From: Thermoplasmatota archaeon
GTDB lineage: Archaea; Thermoplasmatota; E2; DHVEG-1
Direction: 5' to 3'
Length of the DNA stretch: 43,153 nt
NCBI GenBank assembly: GCA_030616985.1
Contig: JAUWWG010000003.1
Span: 1 to 43,153 of the forward strand
The first letter of the stretch is position 1. Each line of letters starts with the position of its first letter. The notes beneath the pieces are model-generated. The model was not told the origin of the DNA, did not search any database, and was given only the letters and a program-made list of their open reading frames with translations. Of the stretch, positions 24,573 through 32,383 are shown in pieces. Made by a program: the position numbers and the translations under genes.

Positions 24573-25842
24573 GGGAAAAGCATATATCGATGGAAGTTTT
24601 CAAGATTGTTGCTTAGGAATAACAGATGGAAAAATTACTGCAATTAAAAAAATTCTGAAAGGGGATAAACATATAACTTTCAGTCATAAATTGATTCTTC
24701 CCGCAGGTATAGATATACATGTTCATTTTCGAGATCCTGGAATGACTCATAAAGAAGATTTTTCTACAGGATCACTGGCAGCAGCCTTTGGGGGAGTATC
24801 CTGTTACTATGATATGCCTAATACAATTCCACAGACAACCGATATGTTGTCTCTATTGGATAAAATCAATTCCTCGGAAAAAAAATCGTTTGTAGATTTT
24901 GGTATCTATTCAGGGATATCGAACAGAAATATTCAAAATATAGCTAAAATTGGGGAGAAATGCAGTGGATTCAAGATTTATTTAGGCAGCACCACAAACT
25001 CACTAATGCTCAATTCAAAAAATTTAAGAGATGTATTCAAAGCAGCAAATTCGACAAATAAGCCAATTCTAATTCACGCCGAGGATGATCAATGTCTAAT
25101 TAATTATAAATCAGATGAGCGCAATCTTACTGATCATCTTAAATGTCGCCCATCGGAATGTGAAGAAACGGCTATAAAGAAAATATTGACCTCGTCAAAA
25201 ACAAGCAAAAACAAGATACATATATGTCATCTCTCCTCGTTTGAAGGATTGGAGTTGTTGAAAGATAAACAAAAAAACATTAGCTGCGGAGTCACACCTC
25301 ATCATCTGTTACTCAATATCGAAAAAAATCTTTCACCGAAAACATGGCATAAGGTAAACCCGCCTATAAGAACAGATATTGATAGAGCTGCTCTATTTGA
25401 TGGTATTCAAAATGGGAGTATTGACGTACTTGAATCAGATCATGCACCACATACCTTAGATGAAAAAAACATAGAATTCAACGATGCACCATCTGGCATC
25501 CCAGGTGTTGAAACATTATTTCCCATGTTCTTATATTTGGCAAAGAAAGAAAAGATATCTTTTGGTCGATTGATTTCGTTATTTTGTGAAAATCCTGCAG
25601 AAATTGTAAACGTTCCAAAAGGTAAACTTGAAATTGGAAAAGATGCTGATTTTATCGTAATTGATTATAAAGATGAAAGCAAGGTTAAATCAGAACATTT
25701 GCATTCTAAATGTGGTTGGTCTCCATTTGAGGGTTGGCCAGCGATTTTTCCAACACATGTTTTTGTCAGGGGAGAAAAGCTTATAGAAGAACATGAGATG
25801 CTGGAAAACCAGGGTTTCGGCAGATTTGTTGATAAATGGTGA
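24556..25842 (+). CDS. pyrC: Dihydroorotase
   Basis: The 428-residue amidohydrolase closes carbamoyl aspartate to dihydroorotate in pyrimidine synthesis. Visible metal and substrate motifs are IDIHVHFRDPGMTHKEDFST (His55 and His57), YYDMPNTIPQT, GFKIYLGSTTN, IHAEDD, HICHLSS and the catalytic Asp in LESDHAPHTLDEK. This is the class I, long-form enzyme. A TTG at 24553 precedes the ATG; AGGAG at 24541 favours the ATG at 24556. It overlaps AMMECR1 at its 5' end and is followed after 6 bases by a small membrane protein. Confidence 0.95.
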   Translation: MDLTVEGKAYIDGSFQDCCLGITDGKITAIKKILKGDKHITFSHKLILPAGIDIHVHFRDPGMTHKEDFSTGSLAAAFGGVSCYYDMPNTIPQTTDMLSLLDKINSSEKKSFVDFGIYSGISNRNIQNIAKIGEKCSGFKIYLGSTTNSLMLNSKNLRDVFKAANSTNKPILIHAEDDQCLINYKSDERNLTDHLKCRPSECEETAIKKILTSSKTSKNKIHICHLSSFEGLELLKDKQKNISCGVTPHHLLLNIEKNLSPKTWHKVNPPIRTDIDRAALFDGIQNGSIDVLESDHAPHTLDEKNIEFNDAPSGIPGVETLFPMFLYLAKKEKISFGRLISLFCENPAEIVNVPKGKLEIGKDADFIVIDYKDESKVKSEHLHSKCGWSPFEGWPAIFPTHVFVRGEKLIEEHEMLENQGFGRFVDKW

Positions 25843-25848
25843 ATAAAC

Positions 25849-26331
25849 ATGTTTGATATGTTTCCAGAGTGGTTCCAGATATTTTTCGGATCCATGATTC
25901 CTTGGATAGAATCAAGGTACATTATCCCATATGCATTATGGGAATTCAACTGGGAATTGTGGCAAGTTTTTCCCTTGGCGATATTGGGCAACATGTTGCC
26001 AATTCCGTTTGTTCTCTTGTTTTTTAAATTCGTTGAGAAGTTTTTGAGAAGGTTTCAGTTTTGGACAAAAGTTATGGATTGGCTTTTTAAAAGGACCAGA
26101 GAACGAGCAGATGGCAAGATAATCAAATACGAATATCTTGGATTAATCATGTTTGTTGCTGTTCCATTACCATTTACGGGTGCCTGGACGGGTTCATTGA
26201 TTGCTTATCTTTTCGATTTGAAATTCTCCAAATCATTATTTACGATACTTTTGGGGGTTATCATTTCTGCAACAATAACTGTTATTCTTTATTCAACAGG
26301 ACTGATTCTTTGGTCTTCCCTTAATGGTTAA
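25849..26331 (+). CDS. Putative small multidrug export-type membrane protein (COG2426)
   Basis: The 160-residue protein has about four membrane spans and matches the Sm_multidrug_ex (PF06695) family: MIPWIESRYIIPYALWEFNW, LPIPFVLLFFKFVEKFLRR, VAVPLPFTGAWTGSLIAYLF. The family name is historical and transport of drugs is not shown; conserved Pro and charged residues inside spans suggest a transporter or scramblase-like role. The ribosome binding site GGTGA overlaps the pyrC stop codon, so it is translationally coupled to pyrC. Confidence 0.85.
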   Translation: MFDMFPEWFQIFFGSMIPWIESRYIIPYALWEFNWELWQVFPLAILGNMLPIPFVLLFFKFVEKFLRRFQFWTKVMDWLFKRTRERADGKIIKYEYLGLIMFVAVPLPFTGAWTGSLIAYLFDLKFSKSLFTILLGVIISATITVILYSTGLILWSSLNG

Positions 26332-26346
26332 TTTTTAGGTGTGTTT

Positions 26347-27126
26347 ATGGATGAGGAAATAAAACTGTTAGCCGACAAAACCGTCGATAAAATTTATAGA
26401 AAAGTTAGAAGAGCGCATTCAACCGAGTTCCATATGTTTGGTACCAACATTGGTATAGGTGCTGACGGCACTCCCACAAAGTATGTTGATAAACTTGCTG
26501 AGGATGTAGCAATTAAATTCATCAAAAAAGCTGATATGGATGTAAATATTCTTAGTGAGGAAGCTGGTTTTTTGGATTTTGGTGGTAAGTATACATTTGT
26601 TTTAGATCCTGTTGACGGTACTCGCAATGCATGCAGAGGCATTCCATTTTATTCTGTTTCTCTGGGTGTTGGTAAATCTAGGCTTAGCGATGTTGAATAC
26701 GGGATAGTAAAGAATATTCCAACGGGGGAGGTTTTTTTCGCAGAGAAAGAGTATGGCACCTTTCTTAATAAAAAACGGATCGGTGTTCCAGATGTGCCTG
26801 CAAAAGAAATCCTCTCTTCTATAACTCTTGGTAAAAACTTTGATGCATTAACACTTTCTTTAGCTAAGAAGGGCGTTGTTCGTTCTCTTGGTTCTGCATC
26901 CCTTGAGATGTGTATGGTCGCTATGGGAGCATTGGATTTTTATGTTATTGGTAAAGAATATCTTCGTGTGACAGATATTGCTGCTTCTACTCTTATAATG
27001 CGAGAGGCAGGTGGAGTTGTAACAGATATTCACGGTGAAGAACTTGATATGTCTCTTAGTTTGGATGAAAGAACTAGCGTTATAGCTGCATGTAGTGATG
27101 AATTAGTTCACAAGATCATTTCTTAA
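26347..27126 (+). CDS. Inositol monophosphatase/fructose-1,6-bisphosphatase-family phosphatase
   Basis: The 259-residue product has the three metal-site elements of the family: SEEAG (residues 70-74), DPVDGTRNACRGIPFYSVSL (DPVDGT at 87-92) and the C-terminal VTDIAASTLIMREAGGVVTD. Archaeal members often act on both inositol monophosphate and fructose 1,6-bisphosphate, so it could serve gluconeogenesis (together with ppsA) or inositol-lipid synthesis. A GTG at 26341 is also in frame; TAGGTG just before makes the ATG at 26347 more likely. It begins 15 bases after the membrane-protein gene. Confidence 0.92.
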   Translation: MDEEIKLLADKTVDKIYRKVRRAHSTEFHMFGTNIGIGADGTPTKYVDKLAEDVAIKFIKKADMDVNILSEEAGFLDFGGKYTFVLDPVDGTRNACRGIPFYSVSLGVGKSRLSDVEYGIVKNIPTGEVFFAEKEYGTFLNKKRIGVPDVPAKEILSSITLGKNFDALTLSLAKKGVVRSLGSASLEMCMVAMGALDFYVIGKEYLRVTDIAASTLIMREAGGVVTDIHGEELDMSLSLDERTSVIAACSDELVHKIIS

Positions 27127-27144
27127 TGTAAACATTTAATATGG

Positions 27145-27903
27145 TTGAATTTATTTTCAGCCTTAATGACTATAGCGGGGGACATTATTGAAAAGACTAA
27201 GGAAAAAACGTTGCATTTTTCCTTGTTGGACCCAGATAAGCAGGAACCTAATGTTGCCGGCTCGATAGCGAAAGTATCTGAGGAATCCGGTAGTAGTGCT
27301 ATTATGGTTGGAGGCTCTACGCTCATTTCGCAGAAGCAGGTAAATGAGACAGTTAAAGCAATTAAAGACAATACTAGTCTTCCAGTTATTTTATTTCCAT
27401 CCGGTGCCAAGTTCTTGAGTAAATATGCTGATGCAATGTTCTTTATGAGTTTACTTAACTCCCGTAATTTGGATTATGTGATTCGAGAACATATTAAAGG
27501 AGCTCCTTTTGTAAAACGTTCGGGATTAGAACCCATCTCTATGGGATATGTTATTGTTGAGCCCGGCATGACTGCTGGTAGAGTTGGCGAGGTTGATTTG
27601 ATCAAAAAGGACGATATTGAAACTGCTGTAGGTTATGCGCTTGCAGCTCGATATCTCGGTATGAATTTTTTCTATCTGGAGGCAGGTTCAGGTGCACCCA
27701 CCCCTGTTTCTAATGATATGATATCGTCTGTTAAAAAGAATCTTAATATTCCACTTATTGTAGGCGGGGGTATACGGGATGTAGAAACTGCTCGGGAGAA
27801 AGCACATGCCGGAGCAGATATTATCATAACTGGAACAACGCTTGAAAAAGAAAAGAATCTAAAGCAGGCCTTAACAGATATAATAAATGCTATAGAGGAA
27901 TAG
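27145..27903 (+). CDS. (S)-3-O-geranylgeranylglyceryl phosphate synthase
   Basis: The protein of about 245-252 residues joins geranylgeranyl diphosphate to glycerol 1-phosphate, the first committed step of archaeal lipids. Family motifs include LHFSLLDPDKQEPNVAGS, AIMVGGSTLIS, VILFPSGAKFLSKYADAMFF, GYVIVEPGMTAGRVGEV, YLEAGSGAPTPV and the phosphate-binding LIVGGGIRDVETAREK plus GADIIITGTTLE. The start is uncertain: a TTG at 27145 or the ATG at 27166 (MTIAGDIIEK). Neither has a clear ribosome binding site. It is followed after 6 bases by the UbiX gene. Confidence 0.95.
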   Translation: MNLFSALMTIAGDIIEKTKEKTLHFSLLDPDKQEPNVAGSIAKVSEESGSSAIMVGGSTLISQKQVNETVKAIKDNTSLPVILFPSGAKFLSKYADAMFFMSLLNSRNLDYVIREHIKGAPFVKRSGLEPISMGYVIVEPGMTAGRVGEVDLIKKDDIETAVGYALAARYLGMNFFYLEAGSGAPTPVSNDMISSVKKNLNIPLIVGGGIRDVETAREKAHAGADIIITGTTLEKEKNLKQALTDIINAIEE

Positions 27904-27909
27904 AATTTT

Positions 27910-28461
27910 ATGAAGATTTTGTTGAGTATCGGTGGAGCATCTGGAAGTATTTATGGCATAAGATTACTTGAGGAATTGATTAAGTCCGATGTTGAAGTGC
28001 ATTTAGTTGTTTCTGATGGCGCAAAGAATATTTTGGAGCATGAAACAGTTTACACCTATGATGATTTAAAGAAAAAAGCAAATATTTGTTATGAAAATGG
28101 TGATTTATTGACAGCTCCAGCTAGCGGTTCTTTTCATTTGGATGGAATGATAGTTGCCCCTTGCAGTATGAAAACGTTATCTGCCATTGCTAATGGATAT
28201 GGTGATACGCTTACCTCTCGGGCTGCTAGTTGCTGTCTTAAAGAGGGGAGAAAACTGGTTCTTGTTATACGTGAAACGCCATTGGATTTACCAAGCATCA
28301 AAAACATGTTGACGGCGAAACAGAGTGGAGCAGTTGTTTTACCAGCTATGCCAGGATTTTATCACAAACCAAAAACGATAGAAGATTTGGTGGATTTTGT
28401 TGTTGGCAAGATCTTCGATCAGTTTAACATAGAGCATTCTCTTTTTAAAAGATGGGATTGA
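27910..28461 (+). CDS. ubiX: Flavin prenyltransferase, UbiX family
   Basis: The 183-residue flavoprotein matches UbiX/Pad1: N-terminal LLSIGGASGSIYGIRLLEEL, VSDGAKNILEHET, the MIVAPCSMKTLSAIANGYGD segment, and VLVIRETPLDLPSIKNML with PAMPGFYHKP. UbiX makes prenylated FMN, the cofactor of UbiD-type decarboxylases; no ubiD lies in this window. It follows GGGP synthase by 6 bases and is the last gene of the plus-strand series. UbiX uses dimethylallyl phosphate, which fits an isoprenoid neighbourhood. Confidence 0.95.
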   Translation: MKILLSIGGASGSIYGIRLLEELIKSDVEVHLVVSDGAKNILEHETVYTYDDLKKKANICYENGDLLTAPASGSFHLDGMIVAPCSMKTLSAIANGYGDTLTSRAASCCLKEGRKLVLVIRETPLDLPSIKNMLTAKQSGAVVLPAMPGFYHKPKTIEDLVDFVVGKIFDQFNIEHSLFKRWD

Positions 28462-28931
28462 ATTACCTGTAGTTTTTCAACGTTCAAGTTTCTATCCGAT
28501 ATATAGTCTTTAGAACAGTGTCTTTTCAGTAAATTATCTACAAAAAATAAATTTCCAGCATTTATACAAAAATCTTTTAGTGAAATCTATCTCTTTATTT
28601 AACCCTGTCATTTTGATTATCCCTAATCGGATTTGTTTTTTCTAATTATTAAGGATTTGTTGTGCAACTCTTGCCTGTATTCTTTAAGATCCTCGCAAGA
28701 TCAGATTACTTTGTTTTAATATCGAATAAATCTGCTCAGTGATCCTTCTACTATCTAAACAACTGTAGGCATGACGTGCAGCATAAAAAAATCTAAAACC
28801 AGTAGAGTATGATCATTCATCGTATTTACTTCCACTGACGTTTCCCGCTTTTATAATCAATTGATATTGAACAACTAAGGTTGAGAAAGGTATTATGAAA
28901 CTAGCAATAAAAAAGAAAAGGTGGTTTTCTC
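28462..28931. other. Gene-free gap
   Basis: About 470 AT-rich bases lie between the convergent UbiX and Trp-rich genes. No frame on either strand gives a convincing protein. On the minus strand, about 28684-28846, a short stretch in one frame has a protein-like composition interrupted by a stop, which could be the decayed end of an old gene; I do not recognise it. No hairpin, tRNA or repeat stood out. Confidence 0.4.
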
Positions 28932-29456
28932 TTACCACCACCATTTATCCTTCCAACTCTGGTTCCACCATGATTTAATTGGCACATGAGTCAACGTTTG
29001 CCAGTTTTCCGTTTTTACTTCTAGCAAATGATTCCAGACATCATCCCAGTTTTCCCCTTCTACCCAGGCCATATAATCCCAGTCTCCAGGTATGCTTGCT
29101 CCACTTGTCATCCAGTTCCATTTTCTTATTTTATCCGGGGCTTCATCTAATTTATTTTCTTTGATCAACAGCCACGTTCCTGCAGGTTTTTCCCACCACC
29201 AATTGTCGTTTTTATGTCCATTATACACCATGTGCGAACTGGTGTTTTCTACTTCGTCCCAGTTTTTTATTTCAGCTACACATCGGTGGACTGTATCCCA
29301 ATCTTGCGCATCGAACCATGCGATGACGTCATATTCTCCAGTTACAATCCAAGTGCCAATCATACTTTCCCAATTTTGGAATCGTTGCCAGACATCATGG
29401 GCTTCCCCTTCTCTTGTCTTGATAAAAACATATGCTGATCGATTTTTCCAATCCAT
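28932..29456 (-). CDS. Tryptophan-rich tandem RAM-like (Lrp/AsnC ligand-domain fold) protein
   Basis: The 174-residue product has two tandem copies of a ferredoxin-like unit resembling the Lrp/AsnC effector (RAM) domain without a DNA-binding domain. Copy one (about residues 8-78) has AYVFIKTREGEAHDVWQRF and VTGEYDVIAWFDAQDWDTV; copy two (94-164) has TWLLIKENKLDEAPDKIRKW and IPGDWDYMAWVEGENWDDVW. Tryptophan is extreme: 24 of 174 residues, including three WWW/WW runs and a WWW C-terminus. RAM domains bind small molecules, often amino acids, at dimer interfaces; any ligand here is unknown. The frame is open from 29480, but the TATA box at 29493-29501 and the AGGTGA at 29465-29470 support the ATG at 29456. 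Confidence 0.8.
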   Translation of the reverse strand: MDWKNRSAYVFIKTREGEAHDVWQRFQNWESMIGTWIVTGEYDVIAWFDAQDWDTVHRCVAEIKNWDEVENTSSHMVYNGHKNDNWWWEKPAGTWLLIKENKLDEAPDKIRKWNWMTSGASIPGDWDYMAWVEGENWDDVWNHLLEVKTENWQTLTHVPIKSWWNQSWKDKWWW

Positions 29457-29492
29457 TTTTCCCATCACCTGTAATTCCAAAACATCTAATGC

Positions 29493-29501
29493 TATAAAAA
29501 A
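29493..29501 (-). promoter_or_regulatory. TATA box for the Trp-rich gene
   Basis: The minus-strand sequence ttttttata predicts transcription from about 29470, so the start codon at 29480 would be outside the transcript. Confidence 0.5.
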
Positions 29502-29648
29502 CTTGCTCAGCCTCTTAGTGTTTTATTTCAAGTGGTTTTTCGGTTAAAAGATGGTGTATTGATCTTGTTAATCTTCTTTAAGGAAGATGAATTAGATAGA
29601 AAAGTTGAGCGAACTCTTTAAAATACCCGCCCCAACCATCAAGAGATA

Positions 29649-29795
29649 TCACCAGAATTTCTTTTGACAATATGGACAATATCTCGCATCCTCTGGAATT
29701 ATGCGCCTGCAATTAGGACATCTTCTATCTTCATGTCTATCCATGGGCTCTTCTCCAAAAAAACGATCAAGGGAATCGAATATTTCTTTGCCCAT
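29649..29795 (-). CDS. 48-residue zinc-ribbon protein
   Basis: A short frame encodes an acidic helix-like N-terminus (MGKEIFDSLDRFFGEEPM) and a C-terminal zinc ribbon, RRCPNCRRIIPEDARYCPYC followed by QKKFW. The two C-x2-C pairs (Cys26/29 and Cys40/43) are 10 residues apart, the classic zinc-ribbon spacing. It ends with Trp like its Trp-rich neighbour. The ATG at 29795 is about 35 bases after a good minus-strand TATA box at 29830-29838. Proteins of this shape are common in Archaea and mostly uncharacterised. Confidence 0.75.
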   Translation of the reverse strand: MGKEIFDSLDRFFGEEPMDRHEDRRCPNCRRIIPEDARYCPYCQKKFW

Positions 29796-29829
29796 ACGTA
29801 TCGTCTTTTGGTTTCATAACAACTTTTTC

Positions 29830-29838
29830 TATAAAAAC
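29830..29838 (-). promoter_or_regulatory. TATA box for the 48-residue zinc-ribbon gene
   Basis: The minus-strand sequence gtttttata lies 35-43 bases before the start at 29795. Confidence 0.45.
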
Positions 29839-29885
29839 CTTACAACTATGTTTTTCTCCTTGCAAATATGTATCAACTACACAAT

Positions 29886-29894
29886 CTTTTTATC
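29886..29894 (+). promoter_or_regulatory. TATA box for the single RAM-like gene
   Basis: The sequence ctttttatc lies 31-39 bases before the ATG at 29925. It overlaps the region upstream of the divergent zinc-ribbon gene and rules out the in-frame GTG at 29898 as the start. Confidence 0.45.
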
Positions 29895-29924
29895 TAGGTG
29901 TCCTATTGTCTTCTCGGTGAATCT

Positions 29925-30146
29925 ATGAAAACCTATGTAGAAGTATTTGTAAATGCAGACGGGGAGAAAGCATCTGTGATCACTGAAAGGCTACTTGAAA
30001 TGGGGCTTACATCAGCCATAGGTGAACATGATTTCGTATACAGATGGAAAGACGATGTCGTTCTCGCCGAGGTTCTCAGGTTTGTGGATCAAGTCCAGTC
30101 AAAACTTAAGGGCACTGGCGCAATCTTGAAATTCAGAACTATTTGA
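29925..30146 (+). CDS. Small single-unit RAM/ACT-like protein
   Basis: The 73-residue product has a beta-alpha-beta-beta-alpha-beta pattern of one ferredoxin-like unit: TYVEVFVNADGEKASVITER, GLTSAIGEHDFVYRWKDDVV, then a helix and ILKFRTI. The GEHDFVYRW segment lines up with GEYDVIAWF and GDWDYMAWV of the tandem Trp-rich protein at 28932-29456. I take it as a stand-alone RAM-like domain, perhaps a ligand-binding or hetero-oligomer partner of that protein. A GGTGA ribosome binding site precedes the ATG. No specific family is recognised. Confidence 0.65.
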   Translation: MKTYVEVFVNADGEKASVITERLLEMGLTSAIGEHDFVYRWKDDVVLAEVLRFVDQVQSKLKGTGAILKFRTI

Positions 30147-30279
30147 TAGATATCTCTTTTGTAACTATGCTGATTTCACATGTTTTCTCTTAGTGACATA
30201 ACTTATTCTGATCCATTGTCCTAAAGAAATATTTTTCATAATTGTGGTAAGATCCTGTGAAAAAACATTAAAGTTAGGA

Positions 30280-30855
30280 TTATTTTTCGCATATTTCAAT
30301 AAAGTTTTTAAAAATTAATTCACCATATTCTGTATGTTCAACTTCCGGATGAAACTGAAGCCCATAGACCGGTTTTTCCTTATGGTGCATGGCCTGTATC
30401 TCGCAGTTTTCACTTTTACCCAGCACTTCAAAATCTTTAGGTAATACAGTCACCTCGTCATTGTGGGATTCCCACACAATTGATTTCTTTGCGACTCCCT
30501 TAAAAAGCGCGTTATCTTCCTTTACAAGTGTCAATTCAATTTTACCAAATTCGGGTATTTTCGAAGGCTTTGTTTCCCCTCCAAAAAATTGTGCAATGAA
30601 TTGATGCCCTGCACAGATCCCAAGAATTGGAAAATCGGCTTTTTCCAAATACTCTCTGCAGTTGCCAAGTTCCTTTTGCAATCCCACTCGTGGTGCACCG
30701 CCTGAGAGAACCAATCCATCTACTCTTTCAGCAGATATCTCTTTGAAAGGAGTCGTATTTGGAACTATTTTAGTGTCAATATCAAGGTCCCTGAGCGTTC
30801 GCCATTCTCTATGGGTCCATTGACCGCCATTATCAACCACGTAAATTCTTACCAT
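30280..30855 (-). CDS. guaAa: GMP synthase subunit A (glutamine amidotransferase)
   Basis: The 191-residue class I amidotransferase supplies ammonia to the XMP amination reaction. It has VLSGGAPRVGL, the nucleophile in LGICAGHQFIAQFFGG (Cys81) and the His/Glu pair in GLQFHPEVEHTEYGELIF. Separate A and B subunits are an archaeal arrangement. The frame is open from 30867, but the ATG at 30855 (MVRIYVVDNGG) is the family start and lies 2 bases after the stop codon of guaAb, so the two are coupled. Confidence 0.96.
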   Translation of the reverse strand: MVRIYVVDNGGQWTHREWRTLRDLDIDTKIVPNTTPFKEISAERVDGLVLSGGAPRVGLQKELGNCREYLEKADFPILGICAGHQFIAQFFGGETKPSKIPEFGKIELTLVKEDNALFKGVAKKSIVWESHNDEVTVLPKDFEVLGKSENCEIQAMHHKEKPVYGLQFHPEVEHTEYGELIFKNFIEICEK

Positions 30856-30857
30856 GA

Positions 30858-31805
30858 TCATTCCCACTCTACGGTTCCTGGAGGTTTGTTTGTAACATCA
30901 TAGACAATCCGATTTATTTTATCCCCCAATGTGTTGGTAAGTTTAGTAGAAATATTATCAAGAACGCTGTGAGAGATATCGCTATATGAACATGTCATGG
31001 CGTCGATGCTTTGCACAGCACGAATTGCAATTGTGTATCCATATGCTCTCTTGTCTCCATGCACCCCAACGGTTTTCACAGGAATAAGAACTGCAAAATA
31101 CTGCCATGGTTTTTCCATCTTGCCTTTTTTCACAGCATCTTCTATTTCTTTTTCCACAATGTCGCATGCTTCTCTGACAATTTCTGTACGTTCTTTTGTT
31201 GCTGCACCGATAATTCTGATGGCAAGTCCCGGTCCCGGGAATGGTTGCCGTTCTGAGATATGCAAACCCAAAAGTCTTGCAACTTTTCTCACTTCGTCTT
31301 TATAAAGATCTCGCAATGGTTCCACAAGTTTTAACTTCATATTTTCAGGAAGTCCACCGACATTATGGTGGGATTTTATTGTATCTCTAAGGCCATCTCC
31401 TGATTCTATCCAATCAGGGGCGATAGTTCCCTGTACAAGACATTCCACATTTTCTTCCCCTGCGACTTTTTCGAATATTTGAATAAATTTCTTTCCAATT
31501 ATCTTGCGTTTTTTCTCAGGGTCTTCAATATTTTTCAAGGAGTCGTAGTAATCGCTACCCGCATCGATAAATCTGAAATTAAGTCCCAGTTTTTCCATCA
31601 TTTTTTTGACGTTTTCTGAGTCTCCTTTTCTCATATATCCTGTGTCTACATGAACTGCTACAAGCTGATCTCCAATTGCTTTCTCGGCTAAAGCTGCAGC
31701 AACGGCACTATCTACACCCCCAGAAAATGCAATGAGCGCCTTTCCCTTTATTTCCTTTTTTAGGTTAGAAACTGTTTTTTCAATGAATTTTTCAGCGTTA
31801 AACAT
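30858..31805 (-). CDS. guaAb: GMP synthase subunit B (ATP pyrophosphatase)
   Basis: The 315-residue subunit activates XMP with ATP and aminates it to GMP. It carries the P-loop ALIAFSGGVDSAVAAALAEK (SGGVDS at 28-33), VAVHVDTGYMRKGDSE, LVQGTIAPDWIESG, KSHHNVGGLPENMKLKLVEP, and QPFPGPGLAIRIIG. Length matches the archaeal subunit. It follows purE by 13 bases and is followed by guaAa, so purE-guaAb-guaAa form one purine operon. Confidence 0.97.
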   Translation of the reverse strand: MFNAEKFIEKTVSNLKKEIKGKALIAFSGGVDSAVAAALAEKAIGDQLVAVHVDTGYMRKGDSENVKKMMEKLGLNFRFIDAGSDYYDSLKNIEDPEKKRKIIGKKFIQIFEKVAGEENVECLVQGTIAPDWIESGDGLRDTIKSHHNVGGLPENMKLKLVEPLRDLYKDEVRKVARLLGLHISERQPFPGPGLAIRIIGAATKERTEIVREACDIVEKEIEDAVKKGKMEKPWQYFAVLIPVKTVGVHGDKRAYGYTIAIRAVQSIDAMTCSYSDISHSVLDNISTKLTNTLGDKINRIVYDVTNKPPGTVEWE

Positions 31806-31818
31806 TATTTTTTAACTC

Positions 31819-32265
31819 CTATTTTGAAAGAGATTTTTTTCTCATTCTCTCTCTGTAATCTTCAAGTTTTTTCATAAGTTTTCCATCTTTTATGGATATT
31901 ATTGCAACTGCAAGAAGGGCTGCGTTATCTCCTCTGTCAAGTCCAACCGCAGCTACAGGTATTCCTGGCGGCATCTGAATAATTGAAAGTATTGAATCTA
32001 GATTTATTTTTCCACTTACTGGAACTCCTATCACTGGTTTCGTAGTATGTGCGGCAATACTACCGGGTAATGCTGCAGCAAGTCCTGCAATTCCTATAAA
32101 TACATCCGCATCGCTTGTTTGAACAAGTTCTTTTAACACGTCAGGGGTTCTATGGGCTGATGCGACGTTTATTTCGTAATCAACGTCAAACTCGTCTAGT
32201 ATTTTTTTTGCTTTTTCAGCTATAGGCATGTCCGATTTCGATCCCATTATTATCTGAATTTTCAT
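31819..32265 (-). CDS. purE: PurE, phosphoribosylaminoimidazole carboxylase/mutase
   Basis: The 148-residue enzyme acts in the carboxylation step of purine synthesis (AIR/CAIR). Motifs: [15 protein letters not shown] (GSKSD at 8-12), VASAHRTPD (36-41 region), [48 protein letters not shown]. No purK lies in the window. Whether it uses carbon dioxide directly (class II) or N5-CAIR (class I) is not decided here. First gene of the purE-guaAb-guaAa operon. Confidence 0.96.
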   Translation of the reverse strand: MKIQIIMGSKSDMPIAEKAKKILDEFDVDYEINVASAHRTPDVLKELVQTSDADVFIGIAGLAAALPGSIAAHTTKPVIGVPVSGKINLDSILSIIQMPPGIPVAAVGLDRGDNAALLAVAIISIKDGKLMKKLEDYRERMRKKSLSK

Positions 32266-32383
32266 AGCTATCAGACCTAGAAATAGATGCCAATTAGTTA
32301 ATAGTTTCGACCCGAAGCATTGTCAGCGTAAATTAATTATATGGAGTTCTTATGTTCACATCGAAATTAAGATTGGAATAAAA

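Noticed and set aside
28684-28846. Possible transposase remnant on the minus strand
   Set aside because: The translated stretch has protein-like composition but no transposase motif, no terminal inverted repeats and an internal stop; mentioned only as an unexplained gap.
29565-29590. Short inverted repeat (atcttc ... gaagat)
   Set aside because: Six-base stem in AT-rich DNA with no T-run on the relevant strand; not distinguishable from chance.
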